Source: JAHECQ01 sp963775125 (lineage in GTDB: Bacteria > Actinomycetota > Acidimicrobiia > Acidimicrobiales > SZUA-35). Taken from it: a DNA stretch of 64,000 nucleotides. The DNA is taken from contig CAVZHQ010000005.1 of assembly GCA_963775125.1 (NCBI GenBank), positions 372,001-436,000 on the forward strand, given 5' to 3'. Under the pieces are notes generated by a model that had not been told where the DNA came from, ran no database searches, and saw only the letters and a list, made by a program, of their open reading frames with translations. This document shows, piece by piece, positions 42,534 through 51,934 of this stretch (position 1 is its first letter; each line of letters opens with the position of its first letter). Position numbers and translations under genes: made by a program.

Positions 42534-43559
42534 TCACGGCGTTGGAGCGTCGGGCGGGGCGAGCCCGATGCAGGCCAGGCACTGGGTTTCCCAGTCGACC
42601 TCGGCTGCCGCTGCGGCATCGTCGGCGGTCTGATAGACCGGGTCGGCCGAGCGAGGGGTCCGGGTGTCGGCCGGTTGGTCGCCCGCCGCCCTGGCGCCCG
42701 GCGCCGACCCCTTGGCCCTCTGGCGCTTGCGGCTCCACGACAGCGGTGCCGCCTTCCAGTCGTCATCGACATAGCGGAGATCGAGTTGGTGGACCGAGCC
42801 GGGCTCGGTCATCGCCACGGCCGCAGCGAGGCCCTCGGCCACGATGCGCCGCTGCCCGGCACGATCATGCGGAAGGCCAGTGGTGTGTCCGAGCGGTAGG
42901 TCGACCAGGATCGAGCGAGGTTGATTGGCACTGACCGTGATGGAGAGCGCCGAGGTGAATCCGACCGTCGGGTATCCGGCTGCTTCGAGCTGGCGGGCAA
43001 TCAGTCCGACCGACTGATGGCAGACCGGTCAAACAGGCACGAGCAGCACGAGATCGGGCGCTTGGGCACGGCACCGGTCGAGGATTCGGGGGATGGTGTC
43101 CTCTTCGAGGCGACGGGTGGAGTAGATGCCGCCCATGAACGTGAGAGCCTCGTCGCAGAGGCCACCGAGTTCGCCGTCGGCCACGAGGTCGCGCAGCACG
43201 TCGAGCGGGAACACGCAGTTGGGATCGGAGCGGGCGTCCGCCTGGTCGTAGGCGAAGTGCGCGGTGCGCAATTCGTCCGATGCCGTATCCGTGGGGATGA
43301 CGCGGATGGAGGTGTCGTCCTTGGTATGGAACGCGATTTGGCCGCGCCGGTAGATGCCCCCGGAGGCGACGAGCAGCACTCGGCACTCCGACAGCGGTTT
43401 GGCCAACGGCTGGAAGGCGGCGGGCTCGTCCGTGCGGTCGGCCCAGCGGTAGCCGTCGTAGCCAAGGGCGTCGTAGAGGCGTCGGGTCTCGGCAATGTAG
43501 TCGGCGGGTGGCAACGGCGAACAGCCGTCCCGAAGTTCGGTGGCCAGGACGTCGTTCAT
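42534..43559 (-). CDS. GrdB-like selenoprotein (glycine/betaine reductase selenoprotein B family), UGA read as selenocysteine
   Basis: The frame from ATG 43559 runs 176 codons to a TGA at 43031-43029, and then remains open for 164 more codons to the TAG/TGA at 42534. Reading TGA as selenocysteine gives 341 residues with LVLLVPV-U-PVCHQSVGLIARQLE, that is Sec177 and Cys180 in a U-x-x-C motif, matching the selenoprotein B family (glycine, sarcosine, betaine and related reductases). The N-terminal YIAETRRLYDALGYDGYRWA and PLAKPLSECRVLLVASGGIY fit this family. A SECIS-like hairpin follows the TGA. ATG overlaps the fadD stop (ATGA). The substrate is unknown; a thiol/redox role is likely. Conventional annotation would truncate this gene at the TGA. 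Confidence 0.85.
43000..43018 (-). promoter_or_regulatory. Candidate bacterial SECIS hairpin
   Basis: On the mRNA strand, AUCAGUC-GGUCG-GACUGAU forms a perfect 7-bp stem with a GGUCG loop beginning about 17 bases after the UGA. Bacterial SECIS elements have a GGU-type apical loop about 16-37 bases after the UGA. The fold is read directly from sequence. Confidence 0.78.
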
Positions 43560-45172
43560 GCGTTGGCCTCCGCGTGCCGGGTCCACCGTTTGTAGTCGAC
43601 CTTGCCGTTGGCGGCCCGTTCGAGGGTCGGCACAGGGAAGACCCGCTTGGGCGCCTTGTAGTGCGCGAGGTGCGATTTGACGTGCGCGATGATCTCGCTC
43701 TCGTCGATGCCGCCGTGGGTTGCGACCACGGCCGTGACCGCCTGGCCGAAGCGGTCATCGGGGATGCCGACGGCGACCGCGTCGTCGATGGCGGGGTGCA
43801 GCTTGAGGATCTCCTCGACCTCTTCGGGGAAGATCTTCTCGCCGCCACTGTTGATGCACACCGAACCCCGACCGAGCAGGGTGATGGATCCGTCGACCTC
43901 GATGGTGGCGAAGTCGCCCGGCACCGAGTACCGAATGCCGTTGATGACCGGGAACGTGGCCGCCGACTTGACCGGATCCTTGTAGTAGCCGACCGGTGTA
44001 CGCCCACGAACGCCGACTCGTCCGAGCTCGCCGGACCCCGGCTCGACCAGGCGACCGTCCTCGGTGACCACGACCGACTCCGCACTGAGGGAGAAGGTGG
44101 CCGTCTTGGCCGCGGCGTTGCTGGACGAGACCGACGAACCCATGCCGATGGCCTCGCTGGAGCCGAACGCGTCGACGAGGATGAGGTCGGGATGGTGGCG
44201 CAGCAAGCCCTGTTTGGTCTCGCTGCTCCACATGACGCCTGAGGAGATGATGACCCGCAGGGGTGAGATGTCCCAGCGGTCGGGCTGCTCGTCGAGGGCC
44301 CGCAGGATCGGCTTGGCGAAGGCGTCGCCGACGATGAAGGTGCTCTTGACCCGTTCGTTCTGGATGACGTCGAGAAACTCCTCGACCTTGAAATGGGTGC
44401 CCTGAAGGGTGACGATCGAGCCGCCGAGGGCAAGGGTGTTGAGGCCGTTGAACAGGCCGGTGCCGTGCATCAGCGGGCAAGCTGGGAGGCTCAGCGGACC
44501 GGGCTTGGTGGTCCTGGCTCGGACCGCGACGGAAAACCCTTCGGCGTCGAAATCGGTCTCGTGGGGGAGCGCGTGCCGGTTGGTGCGGTCGGTGGCCATC
44601 AACAGATCGTCCTGGCGCCACATGACACCTTTGGGCATTCCCGTCGTCCCGCCGGTGTAGAGGAACACGAGGTCGTCGCCGTCACGGCCCTCGGTGCACC
44701 GCGCCCGGCCAGGGCCGGGTGTCGCTGCGGCCGTCTCGAACGGGACCGCCCACTCCGGACACGGCGACGTACCGTCGTCGACCCACAGCCAGATGCGGAC
44801 CGACGATGCCCGGTCACGCACACGATCGGCGGTTTCGGTGAACATCCCTTGGAAGGCGACGGCGACCGAGTCGGCGTTCTCCCAGATGTAGACCAACTCG
44901 TCGTCGGCATAGCGGTAGTTGGTGTTGACGTGCACCAGTGACGCCTTCGAGCAGGCCAGGAACAGTTCGAGGTACTCGGGGCGGTTGTAGAGGTAGAACG
45001 CGACCTTGTCCTGGCGGCCGCAGCCGGCATCCATGAGGTACTGGGCCAGACCGTCGGCCCGCCGGTCGAGCTCGGCCCACGAGCGACGTGTCGATCCGTG
45101 GATCAGGGCCGGCGCGTCGGGGATCGCGTCGGCAACGGTTTCGAGTACATCGGCATACGTCCATCCAGGCAC
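43556..45172 (-). CDS. Acyl-CoA synthetase (FadD-type, FadD17/FadD19-like)
   Basis: This adenylate-forming enzyme activates a carboxylic acid as acyl-CoA. GTG 45172 gives 538 residues. Core motifs are YTGGTTGMPKGVMWRQDD (A5/P-loop), DAFGSSEAIGMGS, YYKDPVKSAATF and GRGSVCINSGGEKIFP, with the C-terminal lysine in NGKVDYK. The GVMWRQDD form is usual for actinobacterial FadD17/FadD19, linked with steroid side-chain and related acids. Its stop overlaps the selenoprotein start by 4 bp, so they are translated together. It diverges from pyruvate carboxylase with a 98-bp gap. Confidence 0.9.
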   Translation of the reverse strand: MPGWTYADVLETVADAIPDAPALIHGSTRRSWAELDRRADGLAQYLMDAGCGRQDKVAFYLYNRPEYLELFLACSKASLVHVNTNYRYADDELVYIWENADSVAVAFQGMFTETADRVRDRASSVRIWLWVDDGTSPCPEWAVPFETAAATPGPGRARCTEGRDGDDLVFLYTGGTTGMPKGVMWRQDDLLMATDRTNRHALPHETDFDAEGFSVAVRARTTKPGPLSLPACPLMHGTGLFNGLNTLALGGSIVTLQGTHFKVEEFLDVIQNERVKSTFIVGDAFAKPILRALDEQPDRWDISPLRVIISSGVMWSSETKQGLLRHHPDLILVDAFGSSEAIGMGSSVSSSNAAAKTATFSLSAESVVVTEDGRLVEPGSGELGRVGVRGRTPVGYYKDPVKSAATFPVINGIRYSVPGDFATIEVDGSITLLGRGSVCINSGGEKIFPEEVEEILKLHPAIDDAVAVGIPDDRFGQAVTAVVATHGGIDESEIIAHVKSHLAHYKAPKRVFPVPTLERAANGKVDYKRWTRHAEANA

Positions 45173-45270
45173 GGGGCCGAGGCTAGGCCGTTGCCGGGTC
45201 AGATTCGAAACGAGAGGGTGTTTCAGCGACTTCTGTCGGCCGCCGCTTCCGAACGTGCGACAATCTCGAG

Positions 45271-48200
45271 GTGCCACCGATTCACAAGTTGCTCGTCGCC
45301 AACCGCGGCGAAATCGCAATCCGAGTGTTCCGCGCCGCGTACGAACTCGACATTGAGACGGTCGCCGTCTACACCTGGGAAGACCGTTCGTCACTGCACC
45401 GCCTGAAGGCCGACGAGGCCTACCAGATCGGCGATGTCGGACGTCCGTTACAGCCCTACCTCGACATCAACGCCATCATCGGTGCGGCGCTGGAAGCCGG
45501 CGCCGACGCCATCCATCCTGGTTACGGGTTTCTGTCGGAGAACCCCGAACTGGCTCGTGCGTGCGCCGCCGCCGGGCTGACCTTCGTGGGTCCTCCGCCC
45601 GAGGTGCTCCGGCTGTGTGGCAACAAGATGCGGGCGCAGTCCACGGCCGCGGCCGCCGGATTGCCGGTGCTCAACCAGTCCGAAGAGGTCACCGCCGACA
45701 CCGCGCTTGCCGCAGCGGCCGACATCGGTTTTCCCCTGTTCGTGAAGGCTGCTGCCGGCGGCGGCGGGCGCGGACTGCGACGCATCGAGCGACCCGAAGA
45801 CCTGGTCGCCGCCGTCGACACGGCCCGGCGGGAAGCCGAATCGGCGTTCGGCGATCCCATGGTGTTCCTGGAGGAAGCGGTCGACCGGCCGCGGCACATC
45901 GAGGTCCAGCTGCTCGGCGACGGCGTCAACATCATGCACCTCTTCGAGCGTGATTGCTCGGTGCAGCGCCGACACCAGAAGGTGGTCGAGATGGCTCCTG
46001 CGCCCAACCTCGATCCCGCGTTGCGAGACGAGATGTGCGCTGCTGCGGTCACCTTCGGGAAGGCCATCAACTACGTCGGTGCCGGAACCGTCGAGTTCCT
46101 CGTAGGTCAGGACGGACGGTTCGTCTTCATCGAGATGAACCCCCGCATCCAGGTCGAGCACACGGTCACCGAAGAAACCACCGACGTCGACATCGTCCAT
46201 ACGCAGCTGCACATCGCCATGGGCAAGACGTTGCCCGAGCTCGGTCTCGTACCCGGCTCGGTCCAGCAACGGGGTTTCGCGCTCCAGTGCCGGATCACCA
46301 CCGAAGACGCAGCAAACGACTTCCGGCCCGACACCGGCCGAATCCTTGCCTATCGCCAGCCCGGTGGCGCCGGTATTCGTCTGGACGGCGGCGGCGGCTA
46401 CCAGGGCGCCGAGATCACTCCGTACTTCGACTCGCTACTGACCAAACTCACCTGCCGCGGCCGGACCTTCGAAGATGCAGTGGCTCGGAGCCGCCGAGCG
46501 GTCGCCGAGTTCCGGGTGCGCGGCCCCGTCACCAATATTCCGTTCCTGTTGGCGCTCCTGGAAGACCCCGATTTCAAAGCCGGCCGTGTGACCACCGCGT
46601 TCATCGAGGAGCGCCCGCAGCTGATGCAGGGTGTGGTCAGTCTCGACCGGGCGACGAAGCTGTTGCGATGGCTGGGCGAGACCACCGTGAACCGGCCGTA
46701 TGGCGCGAGCCCGATGATGGAGGATCCCGGGAGCCGCCTTCCCAGCGAGCTGCCGGCCATCGACGAGCGCCAGGGTTCCAAGCATCGACTGACCGAGCTC
46801 GGCCCCGAGGGCTTCGCCCGATGGATGCGAGACCAGGAATCGCTGCTGGTCTCCGACACCACGCTGCGAGATGCGCATCAGTCGATCCTCGCCACGCGGG
46901 TTCGGTCGGCGGACATCGTCGCCGGTGCCCGTCACATCGCCCGGCGCAGTCCTCAGTTGCTCAGCCTCGAATGCTGGGGAGGCGCCACCTACGATGTGGC
47001 GCTCCGATTCCTGCACGAGGACCCGTGGGAACGCCTGGAGCGGCTGCGAGATGCGGCTCCGAACTTGTGTCTGCAGATGCTTCTGCGGGGCCGCAACACC
47101 GTGGGGTACACGGCGTATCCCGACATCGTCGCCGAACGGTTCATCCAAGAGGCGACCAAAGCCGGCATCGACATCTTCCGAGTCTTCGACGCACTGAACT
47201 CGGTCGATCAGATGGCGCCTGCCATCCGCGCCGTGGTCGATGCCGGAGCGCTGGTGGAGGGGACGCTGTGTTACTCGGGCAACCTCGTCGACCCGGCAGA
47301 GAACCTCTACACGCTCGATCACTACCTGCGGGTTGCCGACGGCCTCATCGAAGCCGGCGCGCACGTGCTCTGTATCAAGGACATGGCCGGCCTGCTGCGG
47401 GCCCCCGCCGCCCACCTGCTGGTCGGTGAGTTACGGGACCGCTTCGACGCCCCGGTGCACCTGCACACCCACGACACCGGCGGCGGCCAGTTGGCCACCT
47501 ACCTGGCTGCGGCCCAGGCCGGCGTCGATGCGGTCGACGGTGCTGCCGCGCCGCTGTCGGGTATGACCTCCCAGCCGGCGCTGTCGGCCATCGTTGCCGC
47601 CTTCGCCGACACCGAGCGCGACACGAACCTCGACCTCGCCGACCTCGGGGTGCTCGAGCCTTACTGGGAGGCCGTGCGTCGGGCCTACAAGCCCTTCGAG
47701 GCCGGGCTCACCAGCCCCACTGGCACCGTCTACCATCACGAGATTCCGGGAGGGCAGCTGTCGAACCTGCGTCAGCAGGCGATCGCCGTCGGTCTCGGTG
47801 ACCGGTTCGAACAGGTCGAAGCCTTGTACGCCGCGGCCGACCGCTTGTTGGGTCGCATCATCAAGGTGACCCCTACGTCCAAGGTCGTCGGCGACCTTGC
47901 GCTGCAGTTGGCGGCCTCGGGACTGTCGGCCGACGATCTGGAAGCCAACCCCGAGTCGGCCGACCTGCCCGATTCGGTCATCGGCTTCCTGCACGGCGAG
48001 CTCGGGATCCCGGTCGGCGGTTTCCCCGAACCGTTCCGGACACGGGCCCTCAGCGGGCGGCGGCCGGCGGCCGATCCGACGCCCTTGAGCGACGAAGACC
48101 GGGAAGCATTGCTGGGCCCGATCGCTCGACAGACCCTCAACCGTCTGCTGTTCCCCGCACCCACTGCCAGCTACGAACAGCATCTCGAGACCTACGGCGA

Positions 48201-48657
48201 ACTCGCCCGTCTCCCGACGAAGCTGTTCCTCTACGGCATGGACGTCGGCGAGGACGACGCCTCGATCCTGCTCGGGCCCGGCGTGCAGCTCCTGGTCGGC
48301 CTGGACGCCATCGGCGAACCCGACGACCGCGGCATGCGACGTGTCGTGTTCCGTCTCAACGGCCAACTCCGTCCACTCGACGTACGAGACGAAGCGGCCG
48401 GCGCCAGCGTCGCCGGCGCGGAGCGAGCCGACGCCAACAACCCCGGCCACCTCTCTGCCCCGTTCACCGGAGTGGTGAGCATCCAGGTCGAACCTGGCGA
48501 TCGGGTCGAAGCCCACCAGCCTATTGCGGTCATCGAGGCCATGAAGATGGAGTCGGTCATCTCGGCCCCCATCAGCGGCACCGTCGAACGCCTCGGCGGC
48601 CCCGCCGTGCGCTCGGTTCTCCCCGGCGACCTCCTCCTCGTCATCAAACCCAACTAG
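45271..48657 (+). CDS. pyc: Pyruvate carboxylase
   Basis: This biotin enzyme carboxylates pyruvate to oxaloacetate, replenishing the TCA cycle. The 1128-residue protein has a biotin carboxylase domain (KLLVANRGEIAIRVFRAA at the start, then GGGGRGLRRI), a carboxyltransferase domain around residues 520-830 (LLVSDTTLRDAHQS, LLRGRNTVGYT), and a biotin carrier domain with EAMKME and biotinyl Lys1092 near the C-terminus. All domains are on one chain, as expected of the alpha4-type enzyme. Start GTG 45271. It ends in a large palindrome shared with the convergent flavoprotein gene. Confidence 0.97.
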   Translation: MPPIHKLLVANRGEIAIRVFRAAYELDIETVAVYTWEDRSSLHRLKADEAYQIGDVGRPLQPYLDINAIIGAALEAGADAIHPGYGFLSENPELARACAAAGLTFVGPPPEVLRLCGNKMRAQSTAAAAGLPVLNQSEEVTADTALAAAADIGFPLFVKAAAGGGGRGLRRIERPEDLVAAVDTARREAESAFGDPMVFLEEAVDRPRHIEVQLLGDGVNIMHLFERDCSVQRRHQKVVEMAPAPNLDPALRDEMCAAAVTFGKAINYVGAGTVEFLVGQDGRFVFIEMNPRIQVEHTVTEETTDVDIVHTQLHIAMGKTLPELGLVPGSVQQRGFALQCRITTEDAANDFRPDTGRILAYRQPGGAGIRLDGGGGYQGAEITPYFDSLLTKLTCRGRTFEDAVARSRRAVAEFRVRGPVTNIPFLLALLEDPDFKAGRVTTAFIEERPQLMQGVVSLDRATKLLRWLGETTVNRPYGASPMMEDPGSRLPSELPAIDERQGSKHRLTELGPEGFARWMRDQESLLVSDTTLRDAHQSILATRVRSADIVAGARHIARRSPQLLSLECWGGATYDVALRFLHEDPWERLERLRDAAPNLCLQMLLRGRNTVGYTAYPDIVAERFIQEATKAGIDIFRVFDALNSVDQMAPAIRAVVDAGALVEGTLCYSGNLVDPAENLYTLDHYLRVADGLIEAGAHVLCIKDMAGLLRAPAAHLLVGELRDRFDAPVHLHTHDTGGGQLATYLAAAQAGVDAVDGAAAPLSGMTSQPALSAIVAAFADTERDTNLDLADLGVLEPYWEAVRRAYKPFEAGLTSPTGTVYHHEIPGGQLSNLRQQAIAVGLGDRFEQVEALYAAADRLLGRIIKVTPTSKVVGDLALQLAASGLSADDLEANPESADLPDSVIGFLHGELGIPVGGFPEPFRTRALSGRRPAADPTPLSDEDREALLGPIARQTLNRLLFPAPTASYEQHLETYGELARLPTKLFLYGMDVGEDDASILLGPGVQLLVGLDAIGEPDDRGMRRVVFRLNGQLRPLDVRDEAAGASVAGAERADANNPGHLSAPFTGVVSIQVEPGDRVEAHQPIAVIEAMKMESVISAPISGTVERLGGPAVRSVLPGDLLLVIKPN

Positions 48658-48661
48658 ACAG

Positions 48662-48728
48662 CCCCCGACGACCGAAAATTTGCACCGATTTCCACGCCAG
48701 GCGTGGTTTTCGGTGCAAATTTCGGGGG
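48662..48728. terminator. Large palindrome between convergent pyc and flavoprotein genes
   Basis: Arms around a central A at 48699 pair as CCACGCC/GGCGTGG, then CGAAAATTTGCACCGA with TCGGTGCAAATTTCGG, and outer CCCCCGA/TCGGGGG, with a few mismatches. It lies exactly between two converging stop codons, so a bidirectional terminator is the likely role. Confidence 0.7.
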
Positions 48729-48737
48729 TTAAGGGGA

Positions 48738-49944
48738 CTAGCGGTAGGCGCCGGGGTGGTCGAAGAGGGTTCGGTGCCAGCGGTGGGGGGTGGCGAGGGC
48801 GGCTCGGGGGTAGTCCTCGAACAGCCAGCGGACGAAGTTCCGTCGGGTCCAGGGCGTGAGGCCGGCGAGGCCGAGGCTCAGACGTGCCCCGTGTTGCGGT
48901 GCGCAGCCCGCTCGACAGAACTCGGGCGAGGGCATGATCTTTGACCATGCCCTGGCGCAGCTGTCGCTCGTAGTTCTCGCCGGTGTGGGTGGGTGAACCC
49001 TGAGGGCCGGCGTTGGCGATCATCTCGGCGGCCAAGCGACCCGTTTCGAGCGCCTGCCCGATGCCTTCGCCCGACATCGGGTCGGTCGCCGCCGCTGCGT
49101 CGCCGACGAAGAGCGTTCGGCCGTGGGTCAGAGGCAGCCGGCCGAGCGCAGCAGGGATGGGCCAGGCGGTGTAACGAGCCTCGGCTTCAGCGAGGGGACC
49201 GAGGAACTCGCGGAGATACGGCCGTTCGAGCACCTTCGACCAGAGCGCCTTGAGGTCACGACCCTTTCGGTCCGAGGCCCGCACGATGCCAAATCCGACG
49301 TTGGCTGCACCGTCAGCGAGCGGAAAGGACCAGACATAGCCAGGCAGGAGCTCTCGGTCGAACCACACCACGAGGTCGCGTTGAGCGGCCGGGCTGACCT
49401 TGGTGACGTACTGGCGAGCGGCGTGCCATTCGCCTCGGTAGGCCGGCTGGGCGAGGCCGAGCATCCGCCGGGTGGGTGACCACATGCCATCCGCGGCGAG
49501 GACATACCTGCCGGTGAAGGCCTCACCGGCGGAAGTCGACACGGTGACCGAGCCCTCGTCCGATGCGACGGCGACGACCTCAGCGCCCTCGTGCACCGCG
49601 GCGCCGAGGGTCGCCGCCTGTCGAAGCAGAGCGGCGTCGAGCTCGTTGCGTCGGGCGACGGCGGCGAACTGGCCCTTGCCGCGCGGTAACGGAAAGGTCC
49701 GAGAACGACCACCGGGATCGACGAGCAGCACGTCCTCGATCACCTTCCAGCTCGGAACCGAGGCGGGGTCGAGCTCGAGCGCTTCGAGGTGCCGCAGCGC
49801 GTTGGCCGTCAGGCCATCGCCGCAGCACTTGTCCCGAGGGAACCGAGCCTTGTCCAGCACGACGACGTCGAGACCTTTACGCGCTCCCTCGATGGCCGCA
49901 GCGGCGCCCGCCGGCCCACCGCCGATGACGATGACGTCAGCCAC
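48738..49944 (-). pseudogene. Geranylgeranyl-reductase-like FAD oxidoreductase, frameshifted near its end
   Basis: The start ADVIVIGGGPAGAAAAIEGA is the FAD-binding fold of the geranylgeranyl reductase / lycopene cyclase-like family (reduction of prenyl double bonds such as menaquinone tails or lipids), with CCGDGLTANALRH and LFVGDAAAATDPMSGEGIG. The frame continues only to about codon 335, whereas the family C-terminus GLTPWTRRNFVRWLFEDYPR is encoded in another frame ending at the stop at 48738. Skipping one base around 48875-48910 joins them to about 401 residues. The apparent 837-residue extension in the first frame simply reads through into antisense of pyc. Confidence 0.85.
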
Positions 49945-49968
49945 TCGAACTCCGACGCACCGACGGAG

Positions 49969-51756
49969 TCACTCGCCCTCGGCGCTCGAGGGCGGTCCGG
50001 AAGGAGTGGTCGTGGTCGTTGTGGAAGGGGCTTCACTGGTTGGAGTCGTGGCGTTGGGGTCGACGGCCGGCGGCACCGTGGTGGTCGTCGGTTTCGTCGG
50101 ATTACCGTTGCAGTCGAGCCCCTCGGACGGGCGATACAGAGCGAAGACGGTGTCGGTCTCGGATCGGCCGTCGGGCCAGGTTCTCTGCCGAGTCGTGGTG
50201 ACCCGAGTGCAGGCGCCTTGTGCCGACTCGCTCCGGCCGAGGTCCTCGACGGTGATGTTCTTCGTCGAGTAGAGGGTGACCGAGATCGACGTGTCGTTGT
50301 ACGTGGGCCAAATCAACACGCCGTACGGGGTGTCGTTTCGGAATCTGAAGTCGGGCTTGGGCCACGACACCGTGGCCTCACGGCCGCGCGGATAGCGGGA
50401 GAAGTACAACGAGTGGCTCTGATACTCGACGAGTTCCATACCGGCGAAGAAGGCGGCGTTGAAGATGGTGGTGGTGAACTGCGACACGCCGCCGCCCACC
50501 TGGTCCTCGAGGACACCCTGGGCGATGGCGCCGGCCGGGACGAAGCCCTTCGCCTGCGTGCGTTCGCCGACGTGTCCGTTCAGGCTGAAGGTTTCGCCTG
50601 GCCGGACAATCGTGCCGCGGACGAGGTCGGCCATGAGGTGGATGTTGGTGACGCGGTTCTCGCAACACTTGTGGTTGGTGCTGAAGGTGGAAACCTCTTC
50701 GATGATGCCGAGCGTCTCGAGCGCAGCAGCTCCTTCGTCGCCGCCGGTGATGGTGGGCTCGAGCACGACCTCGGGGTTTGCTGCCTGCAGCGCTTCTTGA
50801 ACGACCAGTGCGGCGCCAGGTTCACAACAACTCAGCGATTCCGACGCCGGGATGATGATGGGTCGGCCATCGCTGATCTCGAAGTGGGCTTGCTGGTCTG
50901 CGCCGCCGAGTGACGGGAACGCCGACGCGAGATCGGTGAGCATCCGTCGCTCATCGAGCAACCATCGGGGCTCGGCGCCCTCGGCGTCGAGATCGACCCA
51001 GGTCCGCAACTGTGCGGGGCCGATAGCGACGGCGTCGTCGAGGACCTTGATGGTCAGACCCGGTTCGGTGGACGCGTTGGCCTCGGCGGCGACTGCTTCG
51101 AGCGCAGCGGTGTCGACGTCGGGTTCGAGGACATCGGGGTTGATGGTGAGGGTGAAGGGTGGGCCCAGCTTCAGCATCTCGGGTAACGCGTCGCCGAGTT
51201 GGTCCGGCGAGAAGGTTGCTCCGTCGATGCCGGGGGCGACGGTCAGCACGTCGGCGGAGACTTCGAAGGTCGGCTCGATCGGCTTGGACAGATACGTGTC
51301 GATGAGTTCGGAGGTCGCAGCATCGACGGCCTCGTTGTCGATGCGGTACGGCGGATCGACGTCGTGGTCGGAGAAGAAGCTGCCGAGCCAGCGGAAGGGT
51401 CGGCCGACGAAGAAACCGTCGCGCCGGGCGTTGAGCGCCTGGTCGGACAGTGCCTCGGCGTCGACCCGAACCCCAAGCGTGACCGGATCGCTCTCGGCGG
51501 AGGTATCGCCCATCGCCACGGTCACTGGCTGTTCGCCCAGCTGGGTGGTGAGATCGGAGGCGAGCGCCTGGAGGTCGGAGCGGTCGAGGCCATCGGCCGG
51601 TGTGCCGGCAATGGTGACGCCACGCATGACCCGGTCACCCGAAACGGTGGTGTCGATGCCCCAGGCCGCGACCAAAAGCAGAAGCAGGCCCAGCGGAACG
51701 CCCGCGGTCAAAGAGATCATCCGCCGTTGCGTCGACACGGTCTCTGATTCTTGCAT
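49969..51756 (-). CDS. VanW/YoaR-family cell-envelope protein
   Basis: The product (about 595 residues from ATG 51756) has one N-terminal membrane helix (AGVPLGLLLLLVAAWGI), then a long extracellular part with peptidoglycan-binding-like segments (FSPDQLGDALPEML) and the VanW domain: FSTNHKCCENRVTNIHLMAD, IVRPGETFSLNGHVGERT, and DQVGGGVSQFTTTIFNAAFF. The end is a Thr/Pro-rich tail. VanW-like proteins act near the cell wall but have no proven enzymatic role. The start codon faces the SDR promoter region across 178 bp. Confidence 0.88.
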   Translation of the reverse strand: MQESETVSTQRRMISLTAGVPLGLLLLLVAAWGIDTTVSGDRVMRGVTIAGTPADGLDRSDLQALASDLTTQLGEQPVTVAMGDTSAESDPVTLGVRVDAEALSDQALNARRDGFFVGRPFRWLGSFFSDHDVDPPYRIDNEAVDAATSELIDTYLSKPIEPTFEVSADVLTVAPGIDGATFSPDQLGDALPEMLKLGPPFTLTINPDVLEPDVDTAALEAVAAEANASTEPGLTIKVLDDAVAIGPAQLRTWVDLDAEGAEPRWLLDERRMLTDLASAFPSLGGADQQAHFEISDGRPIIIPASESLSCCEPGAALVVQEALQAANPEVVLEPTITGGDEGAAALETLGIIEEVSTFSTNHKCCENRVTNIHLMADLVRGTIVRPGETFSLNGHVGERTQAKGFVPAGAIAQGVLEDQVGGGVSQFTTTIFNAAFFAGMELVEYQSHSLYFSRYPRGREATVSWPKPDFRFRNDTPYGVLIWPTYNDTSISVTLYSTKNITVEDLGRSESAQGACTRVTTTRQRTWPDGRSETDTVFALYRPSEGLDCNGNPTKPTTTTVPPAVDPNATTPTSEAPSTTTTTTPSGPPSSAEGE

Positions 51757-51934
51757 GATCCGATGGTCAATCCGCGTCACTGTGACCAGGGTCCCTGGAT
51801 TTCCCCTGTTCGCGGCGTCCTCGGCAGCGCTGGCCTCGGTTTCGCCGGTGGCGGCAGCGTGTGGGATGATCCCAGGGATTTTGACCGAACAAACGTGAGC
51901 ACTACGTGAACGTCGTAACCAAGGAGCTTTCATC

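Noticed and set aside
42534..42842. Separate 102-residue protein starting at GTG 42842
   Set aside because: It is in the same frame as the N-terminal part of the selenoprotein, the codons between are open, and the conserved motif after the TGA belongs to it; treating it as separate would lose the selenocysteine site.
47431..48737. Long C-terminal extension of the flavoprotein frame (to 837 residues)
   Set aside because: It reads through the antisense of pyruvate carboxylase; the real C-terminus (TPWTRRNFVRWLF) is in the next frame ending at 48738.
51884..51896. LexA-like site (CGAACAAACGTGA) ahead of the SDR gene
   Set aside because: Only the GAAC half matches; the required GTTC half is missing.
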